Counted from the first letter of the stretch, positions 1 through 9,502 are shown. The stretch is DNA of 64,000 nt from CAVRRZ01 sp963723745 (GCA_963723745.1 CAVRRZ010000001.1:868001-932000); one strand, 5' to 3'. The notes: generated by a model not told the origin, from the sequence alone. A program made the numbers and translations.

Positions 1-1073
<1,073 letters not shown>

Positions 1074-1096
1074 CTGTCGTTTCCCTTGCTGGAGTC

Positions 1097-1133
1097 GTGC
1101 GCCGTCGAGCCATGCCGAGGAGAGACGGCGCAC
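1097..1133 (-). promoter_or_regulatory. Conserved leader hairpin of repeat protein A
   Basis: Arms 1097-1106 and 1124-1133 form a perfect 10-bp stem around a 17-base loop, 23 bases before the ATG at 1073. The loop (in the mRNA UCUCCUCGGCAUGGCUC) is 16/17 identical to the loop before the paralogous gene (2399-2435). The stem bases differ between the two copies at several places, mostly in paired fashion. That suggests a structured RNA or a protein-binding hairpin controlling both genes. Family unknown. Confidence 0.55.
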
Positions 1134-1173
1134 CGGATGGATGGATCGGAGGGGCGGATCGGGGTGGGGACCG

Positions 1174-2376
1174 TCACTCGGTCGTCGTCTCCCGACGACG
1201 GGCCGCGAGGGTGAGGAACAGGCCGGCGCCGAGGGCGATGAGGCCCGCGGTCAGCGGCGTGGAGACCTCGGCCCCGGTGTAGGCGAGCTCTGCGACCGGC
1301 TGCTCGGAGCTGAGCACCGGGGGTGCGGACGTCGTCGGCGCGACGACCGGCGTGACCACCGGCTTCACGACCGGCTTGACGACCGGCTTGACGACCGGCT
1401 TGACGACCGGCTTGGCCTCGGGGCAGTCCCCGTCCTTCTTGCCGTCGTCGTCCTTCTTGCCGTCGTCCTTCTTGCCGTCGTCCTTCTTGCCGTCGTCCTT
1501 CTTGCCGTCGTCCTTGTCCCAGTTGCCGCTGTTCCCGACGACGGGGTTGTTGCTGTTGGTGACGTCGCCGCTGCCGGCGGTCGCGGTGCTGGTGGCGTTG
1601 CCGGTGATGATCGTCACCGTGCAGTAGTTGTCGCCGTACTCCGTGTAGCACCAGACGTAACCGGTGTTGTTGCCGGTGTTCGCCGAGGAGTTCGCGGTGT
1701 TGCCGCCGGTGTTGATGGCGCCCGTCGACACGGTGTTCGTCGTGGTGTTGGTGGCGGTGGTGGTGTTGGTGTTCTCGCTCTTGGCCTCGGCCTCGCCGCT
1801 CCCCTTGCCCTTGCCGCTCCCGCTGGAGGAGGCAGTGGTGGTGGAGTCGATCGTGCCGGTGGCGGTGGCGCCGCCGGTGTCGCCGTTGCCGACTACGGGG
1901 TTGTTCGAGCCGTCGACGTCGCCGCTGCCCGCAGTGGCTTCGCTGGTGGCGTCGCCGGTCCGGATCACGACGTCGGCGTGGTTGTCGCCGCCGCCCCCCT
2001 CACCGTTGGGCACCGAGAAGGCAGCTGGGTCGGCGTTGCTCTCGCCGCCGCTGACGGACTCGACCTGGCCGAGGTTGTTGCCCGTGTTCGCGTCGGACGT
2101 GGCGGAGTTGGCGCCGGTGTCGATCGGGCCCGTCTCCACGGTGTTCGACGTGGTGTTCTCGGCCGTGGTGGTGTTGGTGTTCTCGCTCCTGCCCTCGGCC
2201 TCGCCGCCGGACGCGCCGGTGGTGTCGGCCGAGGTCGTCGAGGTGATCTCGCCGGTTGCGGCGGCGGGGTCGGTCGCCGCGTCGCCGGTGTCTGCGCTTG
2301 CCACGGCCTGGCCGAGGAACCACATTCCTCCGGCCATCGCCGTAATGGCGATCCCGTTTCGAACGGTTCGCTTCAT
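1174..2376 (-). CDS. Sortase-anchored modular repeat surface protein B (LAYTG)
   Basis: 400 residues, complete. Residues 1-31 are a signal peptide (MKRTVRNGI, GQAVASA|DTGD) nearly identical to that of the downstream paralogue. Two modules of about 120 residues follow, each starting SENTNTTTA and containing TG-I-TG-N-A-S-ANTGNN and later SNNPVVGN. The second module has a Cys pair (WCYTEYGDNYC) that could form a disulfide. Next come a charged KKDDG repeat and a KPVV repeat stalk, a typical wall-spanning spacer. The C-terminus has LAYTG, a hydrophobic helix (LTAGLIALGAGLFLTLAA) and RRRETTTE, which is a cell-wall sorting signal of the LAXTG type used by class E sortases of high-GC actinobacteria. 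No sortase gene lies in the window. Exposure on the surface is well supported; the role (adhesion, matrix, hydrophobic sheath) is unknown. Confidence 0.85.
   Translation of the reverse strand: MKRTVRNGIAITAMAGGMWFLGQAVASADTGDAATDPAAATGEITSTTSADTTGASGGEAEGRSENTNTTTAENTTSNTVETGPIDTGANSATSDANTGNNLGQVESVSGGESNADPAAFSVPNGEGGGGDNHADVVIRTGDATSEATAGSGDVDGSNNPVVGNGDTGGATATGTIDSTTTASSSGSGKGKGSGEAEAKSENTNTTTATNTTTNTVSTGAINTGGNTANSSANTGNNTGYVWCYTEYGDNYCTVTIITGNATSTATAGSGDVTNSNNPVVGNSGNWDKDDGKKDDGKKDDGKKDDGKKDDDGKKDGDCPEAKPVVKPVVKPVVKPVVKPVVTPVVAPTTSAPPVLSSEQPVAELAYTGAEVSTPLTAGLIALGAGLFLTLAARRRETTTE
1367..1414. repeat. 12-bp in-frame tandem repeat (KPVV stalk)
   Basis: Four perfect copies of ACGACCGGCTTG lie at 1367-1414, preceded by one or two degenerate copies. 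The unit is a multiple of three and encodes the KPVV stalk of the LAYTG protein, so changes in copy number would alter stalk length without shifting frame. Confidence 0.85.
1433..1510. repeat. 15-bp in-frame tandem repeat (KKDDG stalk)
   Basis: Five copies of TCCTTCTTGCCGTCG at 1433-1447, 1451-1465, 1466-1480, 1481-1495 and 1496-1510, with one extra codon after the first. They encode the Lys/Asp-rich KKDDG region of the LAYTG protein. Confidence 0.85.
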
Positions 2377-2398
2377 GGTTTGTCCCTAGGATGTGCGT

Positions 2399-2435
2399 GC
2401 GCGGCATCGAGCCATGCCAAGGAGAGATGACGCGC
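2399..2435 (-). promoter_or_regulatory. Conserved leader hairpin of repeat protein B
   Basis: Arms 2399-2408 and 2426-2435 pair at 9 of 10 positions around a 17-base loop that differs from the 1107-1123 loop by one base. The hairpin ends 22 bases before the ATG at 2376, the same spacing as in the paralogue. Relative to the other copy, a G-C pair becomes A-T and a T-A pair becomes C-G, keeping the pairing. The remainder of 2377-2536 shows no other clear element. Confidence 0.55.
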
Positions 2436-2536
2436 TGGTGGATGGGTGATGGTGCGGGGCGGCTGCAGCCTGATCCGGTCGTGATGTGCCCCCCGTGGCA
2501 CACCTGCGGGCAGGCGCCTGCCGCGGAAGCGGCGCG

Positions 2537-3766
2537 TCAGTCCGGCTGCGTGGCGGGGTCGGTCGCCGCAGAGGCGGGCGATCCCGCCACCGGCGCCGGT
2601 CGCGCAGCGGCATGTGCCGCGAGGGAGAGGTCGTACCAGCCGCTCAGGACCGCGGACGTGGGCGCATGGGCGCCGCCGGGCGTGCCTGCGCTCCCACCCT
2701 GGCTCGTGCACCCCGAGAAGCCGGTCGGCGCGGTGCCGGAGGGGGCCGAGGGAAGCGGCTTCGGTTCGGGCCGCGTAGCACCCGAGGGGGCCGTGTCGGG
2801 CTGCGCGCCGGACGCGGCTGCCGGCGACCCGTCGGTGGACGCGTGGAGCCGGCTGCCCGTGCTCTCGCCGTCGGCGGCCGGATACAGCGGCAGGCCGCAG
2901 TCGATCGCGAGGCCGGCGGCGGCCGAGGTGCCGGTGTCGCTACTGGAGATCGCCGCGCTCGTGGTCTGCGCCACGCGGTCGGCGTCCCCGGCGGTCTCGG
3001 TCGCCCGGATCTCGGCGGCCTCCGGGGCCTCGGCCTCGGCCTCGGTGGGCGGGGTCGCGCAGGCGTCGTCGGGTGCTGTGTCCGACTCGATGGGGCTGCT
3101 CGGGCACGCGGCGTCCGTACTCGTGTCCGCGCTGTCCGCGCTGTCCGCGGCCGAGCCGGCCGTGACGGCGGTGGTCGTGACGGTCGTCGACGTGGCCTCG
3201 ACCTTCGTGACGCTGCTCGTCCCTGATGAGGTCGTCTCGTCGGAGGCCGTGGTCGTGGTCGTCGTCGTGGTCGTGGTCGTCGTCGCCGACGCGGCATCCG
3301 CAGACGCCAGGTTCGCGTCACCGGCGCTGTCGGTGGGAGCGGATGTCGTCGTGGCGGTGGGTGACGAACTCGCGGCTGTCGCGGCTGCGGGTGCCGTGGT
3401 GGTCGTCGTGGTGGTCGAGGTCGTGGTCGCCGACCCGCTGCCCTCGACCGATCCCGACGTGGCGTCCGCCGCCGCGGTCGCGTCCCCGGTGTCGGTGGTC
3501 GCGGCCTGCGCGGAGTCGCCGGTGGCCGTCGTGGTCGCGGGGGGCTCGTCGGCGTGCGCCGCGAGATCGGAGACGGCCACCAGCCCGGCGTAGACGCCGG
3601 CGCCGAGGAAGCATGCCGCCAGCGCGCGTCGGAGCAGCGGCCGGCGACCCGTCGTCAGGCCCCGGCCGTCTCCGATCGACACGGATTGCGGCACGGGGCG
3701 GACCGTAGGAAGAATCCCGGGCGCGCCACCACCGGCTTCGTCCCCTGTTGTTTCTGTCGCCGCCAT
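2537..3766 (-). CDS. Secreted Thr/Ala/Ser-rich hypothetical protein
   Basis: 409 residues from the ATG at 3766; AGAGGA lies 8-13 bases upstream. An in-frame ATG eight codons earlier is possible. Residues about 35-65 (RRPLLRRALAACFLGAGVYAG) form a signal peptide or anchor after a cytosolic head of about 35 residues, ending near AAHA|DEPP. The rest is a low-complexity Thr/Ala/Ser tract, including long Thr runs, that would be disordered and is of the type often O-mannosylated in actinobacteria. A few Cys residues near the C-terminal half could pair. No sortase motif or catalytic domain is visible. It sits upstream of, and on the same strand as, the two modular repeat proteins, so a cell-envelope role is likely. 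The long antisense extension of this frame into aidB is not part of the gene. Confidence 0.65.
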   Translation of the reverse strand: MAATETTGDEAGGGAPGILPTVRPVPQSVSIGDGRGLTTGRRPLLRRALAACFLGAGVYAGLVAVSDLAAHADEPPATTTATGDSAQAATTDTGDATAAADATSGSVEGSGSATTTSTTTTTTTAPAAATAASSSPTATTTSAPTDSAGDANLASADAASATTTTTTTTTTTTASDETTSSGTSSVTKVEATSTTVTTTAVTAGSAADSADSADTSTDAACPSSPIESDTAPDDACATPPTEAEAEAPEAAEIRATETAGDADRVAQTTSAAISSSDTGTSAAAGLAIDCGLPLYPAADGESTGSRLHASTDGSPAAASGAQPDTAPSGATRPEPKPLPSAPSGTAPTGFSGCTSQGGSAGTPGGAHAPTSAVLSGWYDLSLAAHAAARPAPVAGSPASAATDPATQPD

Positions 3767-3819
3767 GTCACGGCGTGTCCTCTGCATTAACTCTACCGGG
3801 TGAATACGCACAGTATTCG

Positions 3820-3847
3820 TAATTACTGTGACACCTGTGTGCATCAA
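3820..3847 (-). promoter_or_regulatory. Predicted sigma-70-type promoter for the Thr-rich protein
   Basis: On the minus strand TTGATG (3847-3842) and TAATTA (3825-3820) are separated by 16 bases, about 54 bases before the ATG at 3766. The stretch 3780-3850 is distinctly AT-rich for this genome. It also holds ACAGTA and TACTGT as an 8-base-spaced inverted repeat (3810-3829) overlapping the -10, a possible operator. The region is shared with the divergent aidB. Confidence 0.5.
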
Positions 3848-3931
3848 CCTGTGGTAGTCACCCGGCCATCGGCGTGCGGAGGGGCTTGGCGGACCGTCCG
3901 GAGAGTCGTCCCGGGGTCGTACGGTCTGCCC

Positions 3932-5569
3932 ATGGGCGCGACGCACGAGGTGGTGAACCAGGTGCCGCCGCTGGCCGGGCACGACCCGATCGCCGGGGAC
4001 GCCGCACTCGCCGAGGCCTGCCTCCGGCATGCCGATCGGGCGACGCTGGACTCGCTGTCCGACCTCGGCCGACTCGCCGGTAGTGAGGAGGCGCAGGAGT
4101 GGGGGCGGCTGGCGAACGAGAACCCGCCGAGGCTGCGCACGCATGACCGGTACGGGCACCGGATCGACGAGGTGGAGTTCCATCCGGCCTGGCACGAACT
4201 CATGCGGACGGCGTTCGCGCACGGGCTCGCCGGGGCGCCCTGGCGGCAGGACCCGGACCGGCCCGACCCCCACGCCCACGTCCGCCGGGCCGTGGGCTAC
4301 CTCGGCTGGACGCAGGTCGAGATGGGCCACGGCTGCCCGGTCACCATGACCTATGCGGTCGTCCCGGCACTGCGGGCCGCGCCCGACCTCGCCGCCCGCT
4401 ACGAGCCCGGGCTGACCGCCTCCGAGTACGCGTTCGGGCTCACCGACCCCGCGGTGAAGCCCGGCCTGGTCGCCGGCATGGGCATGACCGAGAAGCAGGG
4501 CGGTTCCGACGTCCGTTCGAACGCCACGCGGGCGGTCGCGCAGACGGACGGCAGCTACCGGATCACCGGGCACAAGTGGTTCACGAGCGCACCGATGAGC
4601 GATCTGTTCCTCGTACTGGCCCAGCTCGACGAGGGTCTCTCGTGCTTCCTCGTGCCGAGGGTGCTGCCCGGCGGCGAGCGCAACGTGTTCCACGTGCAAC
4701 GTCTGAAGGACAAGCTCGGGGACCGGTCCAACGCGTCCTCCGAGGTGGAGTTCGACGGCACGACGGGCTGGCTGGTGGGGGAGCCCGGCCGGGGGGTGCC
4801 CACCATCATCGAGATGGTCACCATGACGCGGCTCGACTGCGTGCTCGGGTCCGCGGCTACGGTGCGCGCCGCGCTCACCCAGGCCATCCACCACGCCCGG
4901 CACCGGCGCGCGTTCGGTGCGCCGCTGGTCGACCAGCCGCTGATGCAGAACGTGCTGGCCGATCTCGCTGTCGAGAGCGAGGCGGCCACCGCGCTGGCCA
5001 TCCGCCTGGCCGCGGCCGTGGACGGGGGTGAGGTGGCCTTCCTGCGGCTGGCCGGTGCAGCGGCGAAGTTCTGGGTCTGCAAGCGGACGCCGACCGCGGT
5101 GGCCGAGGCGCTCGAGGTGCTGGGTGGCAACGGCTACGTGGAGGACTCGGGACTGCCCCGGCTCTACCGGCAGGCGCCGCTGAACTCCATCTGGGAGGGC
5201 TCGGGCAACGTGATGGCCCTCGACGTCCTGCGTGCCCTGGGTCGCGGGTCCGAGGCGCTGGCCGCGGTCACCGCCGAGCTCGACGCGGCCCGGGGGGCCG
5301 ATGCGCGCCTCGACGCGGCGGTGAAGCGGCTGCAGGCCGAGCTCGGCGAGCCCGACCAGCTGCCGGCGCGTGCCCGGAGGATCGCGAGCCTTCTCGCGCT
5401 GTGCCTACAAGGCTCGCTGTTGTCACGACACGCCGCGCCAGAGGTCGCCGACGTCTTTTGCGCGACCCGGCTGGACGGCGACTGGGCGCCCGTCCTGGGC
5501 ACGGTTCCCGCTGGTCCACCGGCCTCGAGACTGGTGGAGCGGGCCGCGATCGCGGCGCCCCGCGGCTGA
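3932..5569 (+). CDS. aidB: AidB-like acyl-CoA dehydrogenase family protein
   Basis: 545 residues, matching E. coli AidB (541). Start is the ATG at 3932 (MGATHEVVNQ), where similarity to the AidB N-terminus begins; the open frame upstream is not coding-like. Conserved AidB blocks are visible: GRLANENPP, FHPAWHELM, GMGMTEKQGGSDVRSN (flavin loop), GHKWFTSAPMSD, LKDKLGDRSNASSEVEF, MTRLDCVLGS and NSIWEGSGNVM near the end. AidB is an FAD protein of the adaptive response to DNA alkylation that binds DNA and has weak isovaleryl-CoA dehydrogenase activity; its physiological reaction is unsettled. Transcribed alone, divergent from the Thr-rich protein gene. No ada or alkB gene is nearby, so control by Ada cannot be inferred. 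Confidence 0.93.
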   Translation: MGATHEVVNQVPPLAGHDPIAGDAALAEACLRHADRATLDSLSDLGRLAGSEEAQEWGRLANENPPRLRTHDRYGHRIDEVEFHPAWHELMRTAFAHGLAGAPWRQDPDRPDPHAHVRRAVGYLGWTQVEMGHGCPVTMTYAVVPALRAAPDLAARYEPGLTASEYAFGLTDPAVKPGLVAGMGMTEKQGGSDVRSNATRAVAQTDGSYRITGHKWFTSAPMSDLFLVLAQLDEGLSCFLVPRVLPGGERNVFHVQRLKDKLGDRSNASSEVEFDGTTGWLVGEPGRGVPTIIEMVTMTRLDCVLGSAATVRAALTQAIHHARHRRAFGAPLVDQPLMQNVLADLAVESEAATALAIRLAAAVDGGEVAFLRLAGAAAKFWVCKRTPTAVAEALEVLGGNGYVEDSGLPRLYRQAPLNSIWEGSGNVMALDVLRALGRGSEALAAVTAELDAARGADARLDAAVKRLQAELGEPDQLPARARRIASLLALCLQGSLLSRHAAPEVADVFCATRLDGDWAPVLGTVPAGPPASRLVERAAIAAPRG

Positions 5570-5688
5570 GGCGGGCCGCTACTCTCGACAATGGGCCGGG
5601 TGCGGAACGTTCCGGAGCCGACACCGTCCGGCGTCCGAGCGGGCGTCGTCCGGACCGTGGACCTCCTGGAGCGAAAGAGCGGGCGAGC

Positions 5689-7851
5689 GTGCAGCCAGAC
5701 GAGCGCGGCCGGGGGCCCGATCTGCTCTCCTCCCTCCCCGACGCCGTCTACCACCTAGACGCGACGTGGCGGATCACCTACCTGAACGCGGCCGCCCTGG
5801 CGATGCTGGGCCGGCGAGCCGAGGAACTCCTCGGGCAGGACGTGCGTGAGGTCTTCCCGCAGATCCGCGGGTCGCTGCTCGAAGCGCGCCTGACCGAGGT
5901 GCTGCGCGAACGCGACGCGCGGGTCGTCCAGCACTTCTCCGAGGAGCTCCAGCGCTGGTTCGAGGTGCGCGCCTTCCCCGACGACGACGGTGTGGCGGTG
6001 TTCGCCCGGGACATCGACGACTGGTGGCGCGGCGACGAGCGGCGCAACGCCGAGTTCGCCGAGCTCACCGCCGTGCTGGAGTCGCTGCCCGCAGCCACCG
6101 TGCTGGTGGGCCGGGACGGGCGGATCGAGTCGACCAACGCGGCCTGGCGGGCCAACGGGAACCTGTTGCGGCAGGACGGGCTCGACCCGGGCGGGGTGGG
6201 CGACGACTACGTGGCGGCCATGGCCAGCGGCCTGACCGCGCGCGACCACGCGGCGCTCGCCGAGGGCATCCGGCAGCTGGCTGCCTCGTCGTCCGGCGCG
6301 GTGCGGCCGTTCGACTACGACTACGCCTGCCGGCTCGGGTCCCAGACCCGCTGGTTCCGCGTCCAGGCCTCGCGGGTCATGTCCTCCGGCCGGCTCGTGG
6401 TCAGCCACACCGACATCACCGAGCGGGTCGAGGGCGAGCAGGTGCTGCTGTGGCAGGCCGGCCACGACGACCTCACCGGGCTGCCCAACCGGTCGCGCAT
6501 GCTCGCCCTGATCGACGAGGCGCTGGACGAGGCGCTGGCCGCGGCCCGCGCGGGCGGGGTGCACGAGCGCCGCTCGACGAGCACCGCGCTGCTGTACCTG
6601 GACCTGGACGCGTTCAAGACGGTCAACGACTCGCTGGGGCACCAGGTCGGTGACGCGCTGCTGGGCCAGGTGGCCCGCCGGCTGCTCGACCAGGTTCGCC
6701 CCGGTGACGCCGTGGGGCGCCTGGGCGGCGACCAGTTCCTCGTCCTGGCGCAGGAGTGCGATTCGGCGGAGGCCGCGGCGCTGGCCTTCCGGCTGCAGCA
6801 GTCGTTCGCGTTGCCGTTCACCGTCGACGGACTCTCGGTGCCGCTCTCGGTCAGCATCGGTGTGGCGGTCGCCCGGGCCGGCACCCACGACGCGCACGCC
6901 CTGCTCAGCGACGCCGACGCGGCGATGTTCGCCGCCAAGGGTCTGGGCCGCGAGCGCGTGCACCTGTTCTCACCGGGGCTGCGCGAGGCTGCCCGGTGGC
7001 GGTTGGAGGTGGCCACCCGCCTCCGGGACGACGCCATCGACCAGCTCGTCGTCCACTACCAGCCGGTCATGGACCTCGGCAGCGGGCGGATCGAGGCCGT
7101 GGAGGCGCTGGTCCGCTGGAACCATCCCGAGCGCGGCCTGCTCCTGCCCGACGCCTTCCTCGCGGTCGCAGAGGAGACCGGTCAGGTCATCCCGATCACC
7201 CGTCGCCTGCTCAGGGAGACCACCCAGCAGGCCGCGGCGTGGGCGGCGCAGGGCCTGGACCTGAGGATGTCGGTCAACGTCAGCGCGCGGCACTTCGCCA
7301 CCGAGACGCTGGTGCGCGACGTCCGGGTGGCGCTGCGGGAGTCCGGCCTGCCGCCGGAGCGGCTCGTCCTCGAGCTGACCGAGACCAGCGTGGCCGAGGA
7401 CCCCACCCGCGCCGAGGACCAGCTCAGCGTGCTGCGCGGCCTCGGGGTGCGTGTGGCCATCGACGACTTCGGCACGGGCTGGTCGTCGCTGGCCCAGCTG
7501 TTCGCGCTGCCCATCGGCACCCTCAAGATCGACCGATCGCTGCTCGCCGCCGCCGAGCGGGCCTCCGACGCCGACGCCGGTGCGGTCCTCACCGCGATCG
7601 TGGCGCTCACCCGCACCCTCGGCATCCGCTCGGTCGCCGAGGGCGTGGAGAACCCCGAGCACCTGCGCATGGTGCGGCAGGCCGGTTGCGACATGGCCCA
7701 GGGCTGGCTGCTCGGCCGGCCGATGCCCGCCGCCGACGTGCCGACCTGGGTGCACCGGGTCCACGAGGGCGACCTGCGCGGGGTCTGCGCGCCACCGCAC
7801 CCGGTCAGCGGACGAGCGCCGGACAGTCCCGCGCCGCCCCGTGGGCGCTGA
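5689..7851 (+). CDS. PAS-PAS-GGDEF-EAL cyclic-di-GMP protein with degenerate GGDQF
   Basis: 720 residues from the GTG at 5689; start uncertain because the nearest Shine-Dalgarno-like GGAG is about 18 bases upstream. Order: PAS (about 10-115), second PAS (about 125-245), GGDEF domain starting at GHDDLTGLPNR (about 258), then EAL (about 440-690). The GGDEF signature is GGDQF near residue 346, with the catalytic Glu replaced by Gln, so cyclase activity is doubtful. The EAL half keeps EALVRWNHP (E at about 472), NVSARHF, ELTETS, DDFGTG (about 592), KIDRSLL and AEGVEN, so it should hydrolyse cyclic-di-GMP. The likely role is a cytosolic phosphodiesterase tuned by PAS ligands, with the GGDQF domain sensing GTP. 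A PilZ receptor gene lies 1 kb downstream, so the block is a small cyclic-di-GMP circuit. Confidence 0.9.
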   Translation: MQPDERGRGPDLLSSLPDAVYHLDATWRITYLNAAALAMLGRRAEELLGQDVREVFPQIRGSLLEARLTEVLRERDARVVQHFSEELQRWFEVRAFPDDDGVAVFARDIDDWWRGDERRNAEFAELTAVLESLPAATVLVGRDGRIESTNAAWRANGNLLRQDGLDPGGVGDDYVAAMASGLTARDHAALAEGIRQLAASSSGAVRPFDYDYACRLGSQTRWFRVQASRVMSSGRLVVSHTDITERVEGEQVLLWQAGHDDLTGLPNRSRMLALIDEALDEALAAARAGGVHERRSTSTALLYLDLDAFKTVNDSLGHQVGDALLGQVARRLLDQVRPGDAVGRLGGDQFLVLAQECDSAEAAALAFRLQQSFALPFTVDGLSVPLSVSIGVAVARAGTHDAHALLSDADAAMFAAKGLGRERVHLFSPGLREAARWRLEVATRLRDDAIDQLVVHYQPVMDLGSGRIEAVEALVRWNHPERGLLLPDAFLAVAEETGQVIPITRRLLRETTQQAAAWAAQGLDLRMSVNVSARHFATETLVRDVRVALRESGLPPERLVLELTETSVAEDPTRAEDQLSVLRGLGVRVAIDDFGTGWSSLAQLFALPIGTLKIDRSLLAAAERASDADAGAVLTAIVALTRTLGIRSVAEGVENPEHLRMVRQAGCDMAQGWLLGRPMPAADVPTWVHRVHEGDLRGVCAPPHPVSGRAPDSPAPPRGR

Positions 7852-7969
7852 CACCGGCGACCCCGACCGGCCGGTGCGCCGCCGGGTCCGCCGCGCCACG
7901 GCGCCCGCGGGACCGCCGGTCAGGGCCCCGGCGTCCGACGGAGGACCCGTCGGCGGGCAGACTGCGTAC

Positions 7970-8692
7970 GTGCTGGACAGCGTGGACGACGACACCCGGA
8001 TCGACGTGCTCGACGACGCGGGGCCGGCGCCGAGCTCGGCGGCGGTGCAGGTCGAGCAGCGTCCGCCGCTGGATCTGCTGATCTGGGACGCCCCGAACAT
8101 CGACATGACGCTGTCGACGGTCATCGGCGCCCGCCCCACGGCGGCGTCGCGGCCCCGGTTCGACGCGATCGCGGCCTGGTTCGTCGACGGGGCGGGCGAT
8201 CCCGAGGCGGTCGACGCCCCCGAGGTGGAGGCGTGCGTCTTCGCCAACATCCCGCCGGTGGTCGGCTCGCTGCAGCGTTGGGTGGAGGCGCTGCGCGGAT
8301 TCGGGTTCGCCGTCTTCGCCCGCCCGAAGGCGCAGCCCGACGATGACATCGACCAGGACATGCTCGACCACATCGACGTCCGCCGGCACAGCCACCGGCT
8401 ACGCCGCCTGGTGGTCTTCTCCGGCGACGGGCGCAACTTCGCCGAACCGCTGGAGGATCTCGCGCGGGCGGGCGTCGAGGTGGTCGTCGTCGCCTTCAGC
8501 GAGGTGGCCGGCTACGCGATCAGCTCGGACCTGATCGAGTTCATCGACATCGAGGACGTGCCCGGGGCGTTCACCGAGCCGCTGGACCGGGTCCGGCTGG
8601 ACGCGCTGCCGCCGGACGGCGCCTGGCTGCGTCCGACCCGCAGCCTGCGGGACTTCGTCAGCAGCTGGACCGCCCGCCGTACCAACGGCTGA
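7970..8692 (+). CDS. NYN domain protein (predicted PIN-like RNase)
   Basis: About 240 residues from a GTG at 7970. An in-frame GTG at 7840 overlapping the upstream stop would give a longer, less coding-like N-terminus. LLIWDAPNIDM is the hallmark of this actinobacterial NYN family, followed by a variable arm, then RLRRLVVFSGDGRNF and VEVVVVAFSEVAGYAISSDL. The Asp residues of WDAPNID and SGDG form the expected acidic metal site of the PIN/NYN fold. NYN proteins are putative metal-dependent ribonucleases. It lies between cyclic-di-GMP genes, but no functional link is known. No membrane segment or signal peptide. Confidence 0.8.
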   Translation: MLDSVDDDTRIDVLDDAGPAPSSAAVQVEQRPPLDLLIWDAPNIDMTLSTVIGARPTAASRPRFDAIAAWFVDGAGDPEAVDAPEVEACVFANIPPVVGSLQRWVEALRGFGFAVFARPKAQPDDDIDQDMLDHIDVRRHSHRLRRLVVFSGDGRNFAEPLEDLARAGVEVVVVAFSEVAGYAISSDLIEFIDIEDVPGAFTEPLDRVRLDALPPDGAWLRPTRSLRDFVSSWTARRTNG

Positions 8693-8717
8693 CGCCGCGC
8701 CGCACCACCCGTCGGAG

Positions 8718-8740
8718 GCCTCGCGGCACTCCTGCGAGGC
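8718..8740. terminator. Hairpin after the NYN gene
   Basis: GCCTCGC (8718-8724) and GCGAGGC (8734-8740) form a 7-bp GC-rich stem with a 9-base loop, 26 bases after the NYN stop. There is no T-tract, as is usual for actinobacterial terminators, so termination is an inference. Confidence 0.4.
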
Positions 8741-8863
8741 AGGCACAGCGGCGCGTCGGGACGGACGGCGTGCAACCGGCAGGTCCCCGACGGCTACGGT
8801 TTGCCGGCGGGCACCGGCCGGACGAACTGCGCTGCCGATGACCCGGCACGAGGAGAGGACGTC

Positions 8864-9502
8864 ATGACCAGCGAGCCCGGGATCGACCACCCCGAGGTCG
8901 ACAGCGAGGCGCAGATCTCGCTCACCGGCAGGGGGATCACGGTGAGCAGCCGGGTCGAGGCAGCGGACGGCGACGAGATCGTCGTCCGGCCGTCCGTCTC
9001 CGACTACGTGGACCAGACCGTCGTCGCCGTCGGCAACGCCGTCGAGGTGCTCTGGGTGCGACCGGAGGACCAGCGCGCCGTGCCCGCCGAGGTCACCTCG
9101 GTGCAGCTCGGCGTGGTCATCCGCTGGCAGCTGCGGATCACCGGTCCGGCCGAGGTGACGCAGCGCCGCAAGGCGGTGCGTGGGCGGGTCGTCGTCCCCG
9201 CCGAGATCGGCGTGGGCAGCCTGGAGCTGAAGGCCGAGACCGCCGACCTCAGCGAGGACGGCGCCCGGGTCGTCCTCGAGGGCATGGGGCACCTGCCCGA
9301 GCCGGGCGAGACCATCGACCTGCGCATCGACCTGGAGGACGGCCCCGTGGCCTGCCGCGCCGAGGTGATCCGCTCGGGGGCGCGTGGCGCGCGCTGGACG
9401 CTGTCGCTGCGGTTCGTCGACATCAAGGAGAAGGAGCAGGACCGCGTCCGCCGCTGGGTCTTCCAGGCCCTGCGCGAGGAGCGTGCCCGCCTCAACGACT
9501 GA
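8864..9502 (+). CDS. PilZ domain cyclic-di-GMP receptor (YcgR-like)
   Basis: 212 residues from the ATG at 8864, preceded by AGGAGAGGA. Residues 1-95 resemble the YcgR-type N-terminal flagellar-brake beta domain. The PilZ domain begins near residue 98 with RRKAVR, matching the RxxxR cyclic-di-GMP loop, and DLSEDGARV near 128 matches D/NxSxxG. The C-terminus VRRWVFQALREERARL is a typical short helix. It should bind cyclic-di-GMP and relay it to a partner. A chemoreceptor is encoded elsewhere in the window (25130) but no flagellar gene. Together with the EAL protein at 5689 this suggests local control of motility or matrix. Confidence 0.88.
   Translation: MTSEPGIDHPEVDSEAQISLTGRGITVSSRVEAADGDEIVVRPSVSDYVDQTVVAVGNAVEVLWVRPEDQRAVPAEVTSVQLGVVIRWQLRITGPAEVTQRRKAVRGRVVVPAEIGVGSLELKAETADLSEDGARVVLEGMGHLPEPGETIDLRIDLEDGPVACRAEVIRSGARGARWTLSLRFVDIKEKEQDRVRRWVFQALREERARLND

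Noticed and set aside
1350..1510. Possible CRISPR-like array
   Set aside because: Units are 12 and 15 bp, directly adjacent without spacers, and encode a protein stalk in frame.
2537..4903. A 788-codon minus-strand frame reaching far into aidB
   Set aside because: The part beyond 3766 is the mirror of aidB and reads as Arg/Gly/His-rich nonsense; only 2537-3766 has a ribosome site and protein-like content.
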